Shown one piece after another: positions 44,570 to 56,839 of a DNA stretch of 64,000 nt. The translations under genes and the position numbers were made by a program. The notes under the pieces are model-generated. The model was not told the DNA's origin, made no database searches, and saw nothing but the letters and a program-made list of their open reading frames with translations. Within the stretch, counting starts at the first letter, position 1; each line of letters begins with the position of its first letter. This DNA is from Chara braunii (Eukaryota > Streptophyta > Charophyceae > Charales > Characeae), in NCBI GenBank assembly GCA_003427395.1, contig BFEA01000557.1, positions 520,623 to 584,622 on the forward strand, given 5' to 3'.

Positions 44570-45290
44570 GAGTCGAGTTTCTAGTACAGCCATTGCACGG
44601 TGTACAAAGTGGAACCATACCGGTATTCACTCCACCCTTGCATGGCTGTAGTGTCCTTACCGAACTCCACACACACACACACACACACACATAACACTAC
44701 CCAGACACATGTTGCACAATAGTTGCATAGAGCACATGACTCCAAATTTGAAGCACGACACAAGAGTTGTAGAATCCTATTCGACGGGGCCGCCAGCTCT
44801 ATTGTTGCACTTAGTAAGTCCGTACCTTCTCTGGCTTTGGACCTCATCCGTGCGAGCACCAAGAGAGTTTTTGCCCTTTTTTTGTTGAAGCACGCACCAA
44901 AGCCGTCAAATCAGATTCGACAGTACTGCCACCTCAATCATCGCACTCAGTCAATCAATACTTTTTTGGGCTTTTGGCCTCATCCATGAAAGCACGGAAT
45001 CGAATAGGAGCCCTCAGCCTCAAGAGCCGAGTTTCTTCCCCACTACAGGCATGACAAGGTGTTTGAAAGTGGAACCATACCCCAGTCTTGATATCCACCT
45101 TACACCTGCGTAGATGTAGTGTCCTTACCAACAACTCCACACACACACACACACACAACACCTAGGCACATGTCGCACACTACCTCCATCGAGCACATGA
45201 CTTCAATTTTAGGCCTTCACTCCGACCGTTTGCTTCAGCGCATGACTTCATAAGTTGGCTTCGAGCACATAACTTCGACGAAATATAGGT
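44570..45290. repeat. Two-copy tandem repeat (~451 bp) with CA microsatellites
   Basis: AGAGYCGAGTTTCT, then GTGGAACCATACC, then GTAGTGTCCTTACC, then (CA)n and GAGCACATGACT repeat in order, starting at ~44,570 and ~45,021. (CA)n runs stand at 44,668-44,690 and 45,138-45,158. Confidence 0.75.
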
Positions 45291-45444
45291 TATTTTATGA
45301 TCCATTCATTTTTTCAATGGGGTAGTGTTCGGGGCTTCGGTATTTCAATTTTAGGTCTTTACTTCGACCATTTGCTGCCCTGGAGAAACTAAACCTTTGA
45401 CTGGGAGACGACAGACTTCCCCCGCAGCCACCCCTGAATGTCAC

Positions 45445-45624
45445 GTCCGTTGGTCCGAGATATAGCCTCTTCCTCCTCGTGGGATTGAATTTCACAAAAT
45501 CGCAACACAACAGTTTGTTTACCATCCACATCATGTCCGTTGGTCTGTGATATAGCCTCTTCCTCCTCGTGGGATTGAATTTCACAAAACCGCAACACAA
45601 CAGTTTGTTTACCATCCACATCAA
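45445..45624. repeat. 90-bp tandem duplication
   Basis: Two nearly identical 90-bp units (45445-45534 and 45535-45624), each starting GTCCGTTGGTC and ending ACCATCCACATCA. The period is a multiple of three, so a 102-codon minus-strand frame stays open through it and shows a 30-residue repeat. No protein family is recognised. Confidence 0.88.
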
Positions 45625-46189
45625 TGCTCTGTTCTGACAGAGAAGGGGTTAATGCAACATAATTGATACCCTCAGACACTGCAACATAATTGGCCACCTT
45701 TAATTTGGCAACACAACCCCTTAGACCCAGTGGACGGAGTCTTGACCACCTTCATTTGGCAAAACACGATAAATGCAAGGAGTCCACTCCGACTGTCATG
45801 CCAGATTCGGCGGTGGCCTTTAGCACCCAAAATACAGGGGTTATCTGTCTTTCCTATCTTCCCTTCCTAGTATACTGGTAATTAATGCACTGGGGTCGCC
45901 CATCACAGGGTCAATGAAGTGTTGGAGGGGTTTCTGAAGCATTGGGAGAGTGAGGTCTTGAAAAGGGTGTGAGTGGGGTATGAAAAGGGTGTTCGGTGAA
46001 AGCCAAGCCCCCAATAACCGTCCACATTCTCATTATCCTGCAATACAAAGCTACTTGTCCTCTTAACATATTCACCCGTCACATGCTCAATCACCGCATC
46101 TTTCTTCTTTGGAAAATTAGAATTAATTCTATCTCGATTTCAATCTTACATTTAGTTTTTCCTTCAAGGTGCAGGTTGATTGTGGAAAA

Positions 46190-49100
46190 ATGGCATGTAA
46201 TGATGTCACAGTCGATCTGCATCTGCCAGCTATGAACAACATACCGCCCATGACTGATTGCGTTGACTCCAACACACTGCTCTCAGGGGTCCGTCCTCCA
46301 CATACTCCGCCTTGTCCTCAGACTTCCTTACATGCAAGGCAAGACAACTTGAACTGCATCAACAATGCTACAATGGCAGCAGTTGTCTTGTCGGGCCGCA
46401 AGAGGACGTCAAATAATGCACTTGATGCAATCACTTCTGAAAGTGCTTCTCCTGCAGCGCGTTGTATACGACTGACCAGCTCCTCCTCTTCAAGTGATGG
46501 TATGCACGAAGGTGGAAGACATGTGCTACCTATTGACGATTCCGAATCTGACAGCTCAATGTACGAGGGAGCCTGTGTAGTTTCAATCCCAGGAGGTTCA
46601 CTTCATCTGCTCGGAGATTCCCCGTCTGACAAGGTCAAACCCACAGAATGCTCTAGATGTGCTCAGTGCTCCAATGATGATGTCAAATTCTCAATTTTTG
46701 ATAGTCTTGTCCCCTTTGCCCATAGCGAAGAGGAACTTGATGGTGTCAATGTAGAGAGGTTGTCCAAAGTATCGTCCTCCGACAGTTCAATTTCTTCGAG
46801 TGCAGACAGTTTGGCGGACAAGATTTGTCATCGCCTTGAAATTCCTCCTCTTCATGAGGAGGATAACAATTCAGACACTATACCTGACTCCGATGATATG
46901 TTTCTCAAGCGTCTGCCATCAAAGAAGTGTCTGTACACATTTCGAAAAAGAAACCCAAGATCAAAATCTATTTTGAATACCGTGCATAGGAAACTGACTA
47001 GTAAAGCCTTAGCAGCAGTGCGTGGAAAGGAGTGTTGTAAACGTGAGTGTTGTGCACACATGACCAAGGATGACATCAAAGTCGTACGCGGTGCGTACTA
47101 TGCCAAGGATCTCAATGGTAAAAATGCTTGGTGGGTGGAGACGTTGGAGAGGTTCACATTCATTGAAGATGACAAGGAGATAGTGCAACCTATTGTTGGG
47201 AAACAAAAGATTTGTATAAGTGCTTGGTGCTATGTTTTGGGTGTCTGTCGAAACACTTTTCTTAAACATCGNGAGATAGTGCAACCTATTGTTGGGAAAC
47301 AAAAGATTTGTATAAGTGCTTGGTGCTATGTTTTGGGTGTCTGTCGAAACACTTTTCTTAAACATCGAAACTTCATGAAAGGGTATGTAATGCCTGAGCA
47401 TGGAAGTACTGGCTTGCGGCGTACGTCGGCAGCGTATGCGGTTATGTATGGGAAACTCAACACGTTTGTACGTGAGAATGCTGACAGTGTGCCAAATGAC
47501 ATGAAAAGTAGAAATGGTGTGTCAAGAATGGTTTTGCAACTGCCAGCCTGTTACAACAAGGTTGACATTTTTGAAATTTTGAAAGCCCAGTTAGATAGCT
47601 CGCATGTCCCTGCAGTATCTCTCCAGGTGTTCTACACTATGTGGAGGACTCACTTTTGGCATGTCAGGTTCCATGACATTGACCAAAATTTCACGAAGTG
47701 TGAAAAGTGCGTCGAGTATAAGGAATCCATCAACTCAGCAAAGTATTTGCGTGTCCGCGAATTCTTCATTTCCGAGCGTGATAAACACTTAGACCTGCAG
47801 CTAAAGCATCGAGCAACTTATGAGGTGTGGAAGGACGAATCTAAGAAATATGAGTCCAATAGTTTATGTATCATCATCGATGGCATGGACCAAAACAAGA
47901 CTAGTATTCCACACTTTGGAGGAGAGAACCGGTCAAAAATTTTTGCCAATGTGGCCATGATGAAAACAAACTTAACAGCAATTCTAGCACATGGTCGTCA
48001 ACCCTCCATTCACGTCCACACGTGGTTTCCTTGTTATTCGCATGACTCTAATGCGATTATGTCCTCCATTATGAGTTTTTCGTGATGTCCAAGCATCTAG
48101 CAATCCGCTTCCCCCGAAGCTAAGGATCCAGGCAGACAATTGTTGGAGGGAGAACAAGAATCGATATGTGTTAGCATTGGCTGCATCGTTAGTAAAATTC
48201 GGGTTTTTCAAAGAGGTTGAGTTTGGTTTTATGTTAGTAGGGCATACACACACCGATGTCGATGCCACTTTAAGTCATTTCTCATGTAAGTTGAGAATGC
48301 ATGATGCATTCACTATGATGGATCTCTTCAATCTTGTGACTTCGTCCCAGCAAGAGCGAACTGCATGCAATTTCATGGAGGAAATTGCAGACTGGCACGC
48401 TTCTATAAAACCGTATTTAGTGAAGAGGATGACAGGGCACACACGTCCTCACGCTTTCAGATTTTACATGTTAGATGATAACCCTGTCTTTGTTTGGAAG
48501 GAGTATTGTAATAGTCATGAATGGTCTGCACCAGTCTATTGCTTCCGAAGGGATGAGAACATGAAATACGCAGGACCACAATGGCCATTTCAACCGTCAG
48601 TTGTTTTACCTTTGGAAAACAAAGATTTCCTCTCAGGTTTAGAAGGAGTAAAGACGTTTGTAAGTTGGTTAGAGAACAAAAGACATGAGTGGGTTGGTAT
48701 GCGAGATGAGGTGAGCTTCTCAAAGGAAACAACCCTTTCATACTGAAAGTCTTTTCTAGGAACAGTTAAGGACCGCTTCAAGCCCGAAAACCAGAACAAA
48801 ACACTTCAAGCTGGGTTTTGGCCAATTTTCGGAGAGAATGTCAATGACAAAGATGATGATATCGATATTGACTTCCATATTAAAAAGGAAGCAGTGCCCA
48901 GACCAATTTTCGTTGGTCCAGCTAACGAGCGTCCCAAGCCTGAGCTCAACCCGATCACGGATGTGGAGAAAGGTCAATTTGTTCTTTTGAGACCTGCGCA
49001 AGAGGACATTGATCAAGGTGTCCCTGTGTGGATGGGAAGGGTACTTTCAACAATAGACAACAACGAGAAATCGCACACTTTCAATCATTTCTTAATTGAG

Positions 49101-49335
49101 TATTGGGTACCACAACCTGTCGTCAAAAGCCTCACAGTACAATATAAAAATGTGTGAAAAAAAAACTTGGAAGAAGGATATGACATCAGTTGAGCAATGG
49201 CAGCATGAAGACTGTATTGTCTGGCGGTGGACGTCGAAGAGATTATCTGTCGAGAATGGCATCATCATCCCCAAGACGACAAGAGAGAAAGCACTTGCGT
49301 GTCTAGCTTTGCCAAAAAATATTCAAAATGAGTAA
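46190..49335 (+). pseudogene. Transposase-like gene (DUF7869-type), frameshifted
   Basis: The start chosen is ATG 46190; an upstream acceptor-like TTCCTTCAAG at ~46,168 may mean an earlier exon. Residues ~1-280 are Ser/Asp-rich and disordered. Then come a helical segment (KICISAWCYVLGVCRNTFLK), a CEKC zinc-type pair, and an RNase H-like core: LCIIIDGMDQNKT, RIQADNCWRENKNRYV, and FMLVGHTHTDVDATLSHF, which together suggest an acidic catalytic triad. A C-terminal part follows (PRPIFVGPANERPKP, VWRWTSKRL). The frame is broken by an extra base in the T run at ~48,080, a TGA at 48744-48746 and a shift in the A run at ~49,156. A false 32-codon duplication sits at 47177-47367. I recognise the pattern from proteins annotated DUF7869 in algae, oomycetes and fish; a transposase role is inferred. 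No TIRs were found. Confidence 0.65.
47177..47367 (+). repeat. Exact 95-bp doubling around a single N (assembly artefact)
   Basis: 47177-47271 and 47273-47367 are identical base for base and are separated only by the N at 47272, which looks like two overlapping contig ends abutted without merging. Confidence 0.9.
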
Positions 49336-50430
49336 GTCCGGCGTCATGAAGCAGAATTTGATTATGACAGCTTGCAAACAAGTGTTTGTTGTGTTTGTTT
49401 CATATGATGCAAGTGCTCTTCGTTCTTCCTCTTCTCTAGTTGTTCTTTATCTGCTGTTGCAAGATGGGCATGGTAACATCATCATCATGCAAGGTCGGCG
49501 GCGGTCAACCAACAATATTTCATGTCGTGTGGAAGGACTCTATATGGTTCGAGACTTCGAGTGCGATTGGGACGTAGAAAAAATGCACCTTGAAGAAGAA
49601 GTTCATGCAGATGGAGACATTCTTGGAAGGTTTTACGACAACCAAGGAGGATGCCTTGGTATATACTATACATACTCTTATTTGAAGGACATCCACGAGC
49701 CCCTGAGCTCAGGTCCTCCTTCCCCCCCCCCTTCTTCTGGGATTATCGGATGAAAGCAACAGGACCATGCTATTCTACATCACGACTTTTTTCAACAGAG
49801 ATCGCGCTCCTCGTTCATCCTGCACGCTTTATTGAACCAAAACGGAATTGTCGGAGAGTGTCATTTCGTGTTTTTTATGTGAACTGGGTTCGGAACATCA
49901 TGATTTGTGCTGGTCGTGGAGTAGAATGTGGACGACGTGTTGATGTCGACATCTCGTTAAGCATTTTGCTATTTGATACTTCGCATGACAAAATTGTCGT
50001 ACACTTCGTGTCAGTGCGTCAGATATGCACTAGTCCTTATAAGCGTTTTGTTGATCTTATTCATGTGGCATGTAGAGCGCTTCTTAGTCGCAATGCATAT
50101 CTCCCTTTGGATGACCCCTGCGATTTGGCACGAGCAAACAACACACCCGTTTTCCCCCTGTGCGTTGCACGTCCATCGATCGCGCGAGTGCACGAAGATC
50201 GATGGTGTGAGCAGGGAGGACTTCGAGTCGGATCCGTGGATGACGGTCTTGCCTTACATCGACAAACACCTGAACAACTGGAAAGAATATCACTGGGAGA
50301 AAGTAGTCAGTGAGTGTCCTTGGGCTAGTGACTATAAGTTCGCAAACATGCTCGAGTGGGGAAGTCTCATTCCCGTGTCTGATGATGTCATTGGTTCAAT
50401 CTGCTTGCGGCCAACGATGAAATAGGAGTT
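49336..50430 (+). pseudogene. Unrecognised coding remnant beside the transposase
   Basis: Two long open stretches overlap in different frames: 49,651-50,313 (with VDVDISLSILLFDTSHDK) and, in the frame ending at 50425, KIDGVSREDFESDPWMTV, then YIDKHLNNWKEYHWEKVV. The second looks like real coding sequence by its balanced composition; a frameshift near 50,190 may join it to the first. I recognise no family. It could be a second gene of the same mobile element. Confidence 0.35.
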
Positions 50431-50550
50431 GTTGGAGTGTAAATATGTGACGACCTCGCCGCGCACTTGCAGTTTGTTGGACTGTAAATATGTGACGACC
50501 TCGCCGCTCACTTGGTGTCCAACGATGAAATAGGAGTTGTTGGATTGTGC
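50385..50550. repeat. Interleaved short direct repeats
   Basis: CCAACGATGAAATAGGAGTT followed by GTTGGA occurs at ~50,411 and ~50,519. TGTAAATATGTGACGACCTC followed by GCCGC occurs at ~50,438 and ~50,484. Confidence 0.8.
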
Positions 50551-51873
50551 TGGTCACTGTCAATTTCTCGAGCAGTATCCGTTAAGATGTCCGGGGATGT
50601 TACCGCTAGCAGTGTCGTACTGTTGCGTTAGGTTGCGTTTGGGATAATTTATCTTCTGCACGGTGCTTTGCATTGCTTGCTCGAACAAGAATAGAAACTT
50701 AACTGACGTTGTTGTGTATGCATCGTGGAACGAGTTGAGCATGGGTAGAAGAGGGATGAGTTTAGTTGAGCGCGAAGTTGACGGGAAGTAGGATATAGCA
50801 ATCGGGGGTCAGGTGGATGATGTCGCAACTTGGCACGAGGTACAAACCAAACTGACCACTATACGGGACGCTATAGGGAGATCTTTGCTAGGAACTGCCA
50901 ACTTCGTCCGCATGAAATATATTTCTGTGTTCGTGAAGAAGGCTTCCGCCGAGGCGTCTCAGTACCTCATGTTCGGATCTCCGATGAGAACATTATATGG
51001 CTTCGGTTCTTCTAGGCGTCTCGGACTCCATTAGTGGCCTCTTGTAGGACTGGTCGCCAATGAAGCACAATGCCTCACATCAGCTACATCTCCGTTCGGC
51101 ATAAGTGGTACTGGTCGAATATTCATGACAATCAATTTTGTGGTTCGGTTGATCCTTGTGAGCTTCCTGCAATTACCGGTTTTTTTAATAAAATGTTATG
51201 AGCGATTTGTGGAATAAAGTGTTCGTCTGACCAGATGCTTCACGTTCTTCCAATTTACCGAGATTGTCATACGGATGGAGTTGTAGAGAGTGACGACGAA
51301 GACACATCTGAGTATGTGGGTACAAGATTTTAAAGACGGAATCAGACTAGGGTGTTCCATGATTTGACAGTTTCTAGCAGAATGCAATTTATGAATATCG
51401 AATTACGGGCAGACTGAGCACACTAAGCAGACTGAGCAGACTGAGCAGTCTAATAAAAGGTGGTGTGGTCGGATCATGCCTTGATTTTCAATTGTAGCTT
51501 ATTACAAATCTTTTATTTGGTTGTTGGCCAATATTGTTATGTTTTTTCTGCTATGGATTTTTCAAAAAATTTACAATTTTTTGTTTGCTTCCTGTTTGAT
51601 ACAAACTTTGCTTATTCTCAAATGTTTTACAATGAAATTAATTATTGTCTTTAATACTTCACATCCATTTTCCAAGGTGTGTCTACTTATGCTTTGTAAA
51701 GTTGTTGTACAATGTGCTGATGACTATCCTATTTCAGTTTCCTACTTTTCGAATACATTATCAAAATTTTATTTTTTCTCCGCAAAAAACAATCAATTTA
51801 ATTATCAGTAATAAATTTTGTTATGTTCACTTTTTAAAAAAACTTTTCACGTTTAATGAAAACACCGTTTACC
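50551..51873. other. Spacer, no gene seen
   Basis: The open stretch near 50,813-51,034 has no recognisable domain. A short CAGACTGAG repeat lies at 51,408-51,450. The right half is A/T-rich. Confidence 0.3.
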
Positions 51874-52549
51874 TTGCTGACTCGGTGGTGACAACCTAAC
51901 TTTTGAGATCCGGGTCTTCGGGCTCGGGCAAAAGGAAGGAGTATCCGCGAACCACTTCTTATAGGGATGGGTGTGTGACGACACAATGTGGGCCAACCCG
52001 CGAACCACTTCTTATACGGATGGGTGCGTTGTTTTATGAAAATTGAAAAGGGACTAGGATCGAGACGTGGGTTTCACGTTTGGTTGAGACTGTCCTAGTT
52101 GACCGACGTTTATCTCGTACCTAGGAGATCAGCGCCCTAGGAAATGGATATCGTTCGGGTCCACTTGGCGTTAACCAAGCGTACATATACTCTAGCAAAC
52201 GAGCAAACACCCTCGACTGACCCTCCTCTGCAATTACATGTAAAAAATCTCGCACATGGGTCAGTAGCTCTATAGGGATACGCCCCTGAGGGTTGTGACA
52301 GCCCCTTAGGGGAGGCAAGATGTGCCCTGCGAAAACCTATCCTGTCGTAGGGAACCGTGGGATGTACAACTGGCGCACCCGGCTAGAGCGGCGAAGGACC
52401 GATGCAACCTCGTTCGTCTCAGCGGTTCGCGAGATTATTTTTGCGTCGTTCCTGAGCTGTCTCTGTTTATGTTTTGCTTAAACTCTTGCGTGACATAGCT
52501 GGGAGGATTCCCTCGCTTTGCAAAAAGACGGGAGCCGATGTGCTCGACA
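51874..52549 (+). repeat. 5' LTR (Athila-like element)
   Basis: Starts TTGCTGACTCGGTGGTGAC and ends GCTCGACA two bases before the primer-binding site. A 27-bp block CGAACCACTTCTTATA with GGATGGGTG is doubled near 51,950 and 52,000. Its partner is the split copy at 58406-61801. Confidence 0.65.
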
Positions 52550-52551
52550 AA

Positions 52552-52569
52552 TGGCGCCGTTGCCGGGGA
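52552..52569 (+). other. Primer-binding site for tRNA-Asp
   Basis: TGGCGCCGTTGCCGGGGA, the sequence complementary to the 3' end of plant tRNA-Asp and known from Athila-type elements. It stands two bases after the LTR end, the normal position. Confidence 0.85.
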
Positions 52570-52888
52570 CAACGGCTATCTACCGTTGTTCCTGGCGGAA
52601 AGACACTCGGGTAATATTATTGAATAACACTTTGAAAATATGATTTGATGTTGTCTGCAACTTTGAAATGATCTAACCACTCATTGTTATATTTGAAGAA
52701 GCAAGTGGTACTAACGATTCTTTTATCAGTCAGTTAAAATTGATCTCGTTAGTGTTTAACTGATAAGGTTGAAGGTTATATATTTTTCAGATTAACTTTC
52801 ATAGTTATTTCCTCTATTGATTTTAATTATTCACGAAGAATTTTGCCTCTTGCAGGACATCATGATGACGAAATGAACATTCGCTTAT

Positions 52889-53483
52889 ATGATTCCTCTC
52901 TTTGAAGGCAGCGAGGTCACCGAATTCTTGCAGACATTTCAAAGCTTGGCAATGCGGATGAATTGGGAATAACATTGTAAGTTTCTTTTGGTCTTGAACT
53001 TTATCGCCGAAAGGTTGAAGCTTGATATTGGACTTCTTTCACGAGTGTCTGAGACTTGGGTTGAATTCGAGAGACTAATGCTAGCCAAGTTTTCGGAATC
53101 CCCTGGAGATAGGGTGTTCAAGGGTAAAAGGAAGTTAGATAGTGAGTATGACCAATTGGGGCGACCTCGTAAACTTACTAAAGTTGAAAGGGTTGCGTGT
53201 AATTTGGTTCGAGGGGGGTGAAGGAACCTGTCAAAAAGGGAAACGAGTTATAGGTCAGCACGAATCGCAGGAAAACATTCACACTGCTTCAAACGAAAAT
53301 ATGAACCAGGATGAGTGTTTGAATCAAGGAATTAAGGCAAGCAAGACTCTTAAGTATCACAAGCTTTGGAAATGCATACTCTTTGCCATGTGGGGTCATA
53401 AAATAAGATTTTGCAGACGCCTTGACTACGATATTAGAAAGGAAATTGTAAGTAGGAGGGAAGGTGGAGTCTGCAAAGATTAG
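52889..53483 (+). pseudogene. gag-like remnant
   Basis: Pieces in at least two frames: MIPLFEGSEVTEFLQTFQSL then AMRMNW (to a TAA near 52,970), and LKLDIGLLSRVSETWVEFER then LMLAKFSES at 52,988-53,221. The wording ETWVEFERLMLAKF and its place after the PBS fit a retrotransposon gag N-terminal region. A zinc knuckle is not visible. It is clearly broken. Confidence 0.55.
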
Positions 53484-54730
53484 AATCATGTGTCTGTCTT
53501 CCCTATTTTTTTAAAAAAAAGTCTACTAGAGACGTGATTTTTCATCGCATATGAGAGAGATTAAAGAATTAGTGTAAATCTCAGATTCCATCTTTATCCT
53601 TCGGTCGGTCGTTATTACTACTTGAGTCCGGGGTACTTTTAGGCACTATTGAAAAATCATTGATCGTATCCTTTGGATACCTCGGTTATTTTAATTTTTG
53701 GTATAGAAACTTCTAGGTATTGGGAGAAATGTACGACATGGGGAACTGACTTTGATAAGATATACTTGTGTATACTAATTGGATTTATATGAGTGTTAAT
53801 TTAAATTTTGTCGATACAATGAAGTAGACATCGAGGGCATTCTGGCGTGACATCAACTATGGGTTGACTAGGTTTCGATTATTCAGGTGAACTCGTGTCA
53901 TTGGTACGTGTTATATTTGGTGATCGATTTTGTTCTCTTTGCTAAGATTGCATTCATTTTGTTTTTTATGATATGGATGAACCTTTATTACAATAAAGGG
54001 GATGTTTGAATTGGACCATTATGAAATTCTATGTGAAAACATTTCTTGTGAATTGTCATAAATTGTATCATTGATGATTTAAATTTAATGGTTATTTGTT
54101 CGTTGTCATGTTACGATGTTTTTCTAACGTAATTGTGAGCTTTGTAGGTGGTAGTGAGACTCGCGCCGGAGTTGTGCTCCTGGTCCATAGCGAGATGATG
54201 TTTTCCGATTCCTATGTGATTTAAGGAAAGGAAGACTACACTATCATTGAAAGGGAGAACAGTGTTGTAACTTTATTTAGACTGCTTATAGAAGAGGCGA
54301 TTACTGTCGGGTATGAGAGAAAGAGTGGTTACCTAATCTCGTATCAAGCATGATCACTTCGCCTCTATGGCCAAGGCCTAACTAACCTCGGTTGTGTGGG
54401 GTGAAGATGTTTAGATCTATAGGGAGGTGATTGATGAGGTCACGACACTGGAATCGAAGGGAACGTGGTGCGGCTCGAATCTTAAGCGGGGCTTGATGTC
54501 AAGATGATATCCTGTGTAAAGGATTACACCACTCCTCGACGCATATCACAAGAGTTTAAAAATATAGGATATGATAACTATGTGAATTATTCTTTCTCTC
54601 TGAAGTTGAAATAGGCTCAAAACTTGGACGAGGATTTTTGAATGAATGGTTGCTCTCTTAATGGTTTGTTCAGAATGTGTTTAAACAACTTTCGATAAGT
54701 TGATCTATTGTGATATCAATCTGAAGGTTG
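53484..54730. other. Internal region of the LTR element, no domain seen
   Basis: A/T-rich sequence without long frames. Protease, RT, RNase H and integrase motifs are not recognisable. Confidence 0.35.
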
Positions 54731-54731
54731 T

Positions 54732-55095
54732 CAATTTTAGGCTTACCAGAGGCGGAATCTGGTAACCATCTAAAGAGAAAATTATTTGCCTCCAGTGGGA
54801 TGATGCTGGGACCATTCTGAAGGAGATCCTCTGTATTTTAGGCTTCCAGCGGTGGAATCTGGGTCCAAGTTTTGATTTTAGGTTTGCCAGGGGCGGAATC
54901 TGGTACTATTCCAGTCGATGAGTAGAAAACTGTTAAGTTTTAGGCCTTGGACGCTGAATCCTGTATTTTTTTGTTTATATTTAGGCTTTTGGAGGTTGAA
55001 TCTAGTTCTGTTGTATTTATGTTGAGGTTGTTGGAGTCAAGTCCAATATTATTGGTGTTATTACATTTAGGCTTTTGGAGGTTGAATCAAGGTTG
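54732..55095. repeat. Array of six short hairpin units
   Basis: A unit of the form TTTTAGGCTTNCCAG then GGCGGAATCTGG recurs at ~54,737, 54,837, 54,881, 54,938, 54,982 and 55,066. The first is a clean hairpin (TACCAGA, loop GGCGGAA, TCTGGTA). Stems weaken to the right. Confidence 0.65.
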
Positions 55096-55889
55096 TTGGT
55101 AAAAGTTTCGGCTTTGTTCCGAACAATTGTTTTGGATTGTTGTGTATTGTAATCGTTGTTTTCACATTTAAATTTTCTAAGAGTGGTAAAAGTTCCGGCT
55201 TTGTTCCGGCTACTGTTTTGATGGTGAACGACGGGGTCGTCGTTTAATGGAGCCCGGGAATGTTGTCGGGGCAAAAACCCTGACAAGGGAATCCGACCGG
55301 TATATATAAATATCGGACGGTGTCTGACAGAGTAAAGGGTTATCCGGGTTTCATAACTTAATGAGATGGGCTATGTGCCGAAAGTTTATTCAGACCTGAA
55401 CTATGACTTAGAGACTAAAAATCTTTGAGCTTCAATTCGGACACGTGTGGCGTCCGAGAGTAAAAACAGTAGCTGACAGTGCTTCGTTTTTTTTGAAGCC
55501 GCACAAGAGAGTGGACATGGAAAGGCTAAAGTTAAACATATTCTACCTAGCAGTCTCGCGATTCAGGGCCTAAACAAGTTGAAAAGAGGGATGAGCCAGG
55601 TATGGGGCCTCGATGTGGGAGGAATAGGAATTTTTTTTTAATTTTCCGGGGCCGCGGAGTTAAACATCGAGCCAGGGGGTTGGCAGGCCAATGTCGAGGC
55701 CTACTCGGTTGAGTGACCAATCAAGCTGTTGTCACACGGCCAACCGACGGGGCAGGGCCTGCAAGCAAGCCTATTAGGCTTCAGGCAGGTAGGACCTACA
55801 GAGCCGCAGGCAGGTAGGCCCCAACAGGGGGGAATAGCGACTGGGCAAACTCTTCTTATAGAAGAGTTGCTCCTATCACTGTCGTGATA

Positions 55890-55971
55890 GGAGCTACCCA
55901 GTAGGTTATAGTATCAGACTCTCACCTAGTCGATACCGGGATCGAACTGCACTCGCCACTGGGCTAGCTCC
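55890..55971 (+). other. tRNA-like segment, copy B
   Basis: GGAGCTACCCAGTAGG (A-box-like) to GGGATCGAACTGC (B-box-like), closed by GGGCTAGCTCC. The GGAGCTA/TAGCTCC ends pair as an acceptor stem and the length is 82 nt, as for a tRNA. The anticodon arm is not convincing. Confidence 0.55.
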
Positions 55972-56065
55972 TTTTGGAGCTGCCCATTCCAAACGTTGTC
56001 GGCGCGGTCGATTCTGACCGTTAGATCTCAAGGATCCACGCGGCCCAGATCGATCGAGTGCAAAT

Positions 56066-56118
56066 TGGCATGACCCCTGCGTAAGGATAACACACATAAT
56101 CCGAGAAATGGTTCAAAT
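56066..56118 (+). ncRNA. U6 snRNA-derived 3' segment, copy B
   Basis: TGGCATGACCCCTGCGTAAG, then GATAACACACATAAT, then CCGAGAAATGGTTCAAAT matches U6 nt ~48-100 with a handful of changes. Confidence 0.75.
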
Positions 56119-56752
56119 CCCAATAGGGATTCGAACTCGGGCCTGTATTTCAACAGCTCGTGGGTGTTCCGTGAATGAAGACGACCAATGGAATAAGTCA
56201 ACGGGAAAATCGAAAAAAAAAAAAAAAAGTACAGTGCCATGTGGCGCATTTTGAAGTGACTGGGGCTTTTTCAGCCCCAGTATACTAAACAGTCGTCCGT
56301 GAAAACGGGCAACCATTTTTTCAGAGGTGAGTCTTTTAGTTAGGTTTCATTTAAATTTTTTATTAGATTTTCTTCTTAGATTTTGTTTAGATTTGTTTTC
56401 CTCCTTTCTTCGTTTTTTCTGTTAGCACTCGTTCGTTTCGAATGAACAGGCATATGGGTCTCGCTCCACTACTCTGAAAATGTGCAAAACGAGAGTGAAT
56501 CGTCCGCTAGAACCTGGAAAGATACACCGTCATGGTTTTGTCTTTTGTACATGTCGAGAATAGTGGAGCGACGCCCTATCACCGTGCCAGACTGTTTTGT
56601 CGGACTTTCACCGACTCATCATGGGGCTGTGCCCCAACAGTCCATATGCAGATGGACAAAAAAAAAAACACCGGATACACCTGCTGCGCTATGCGGCTGC
56701 ATCCGGGTGGTTTCCTGTTGCAAAGGTTGGGCGAGTCGATTTTTGGTGGACG

Positions 56753-56756
<4 letters not shown>

Positions 56757-56838
<82 letters not shown>

Positions 56839-56839
56839 N

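Noticed and set aside
45389-45697. Minus-strand 102-codon frame with a 30-residue repeat
   Set aside because: The open frame is guaranteed by the 90-bp duplication; no other coding sign is present.
50813-51034. Overlapping 61-73-codon frames
   Set aside because: Two frames are equally open and neither shows a recognisable family; left as spacer.
55890-55971. Functional tRNA gene
   Set aside because: Acceptor-like ends pair, but the anticodon arm is poor and the same sequence recurs only inside the repeat family.
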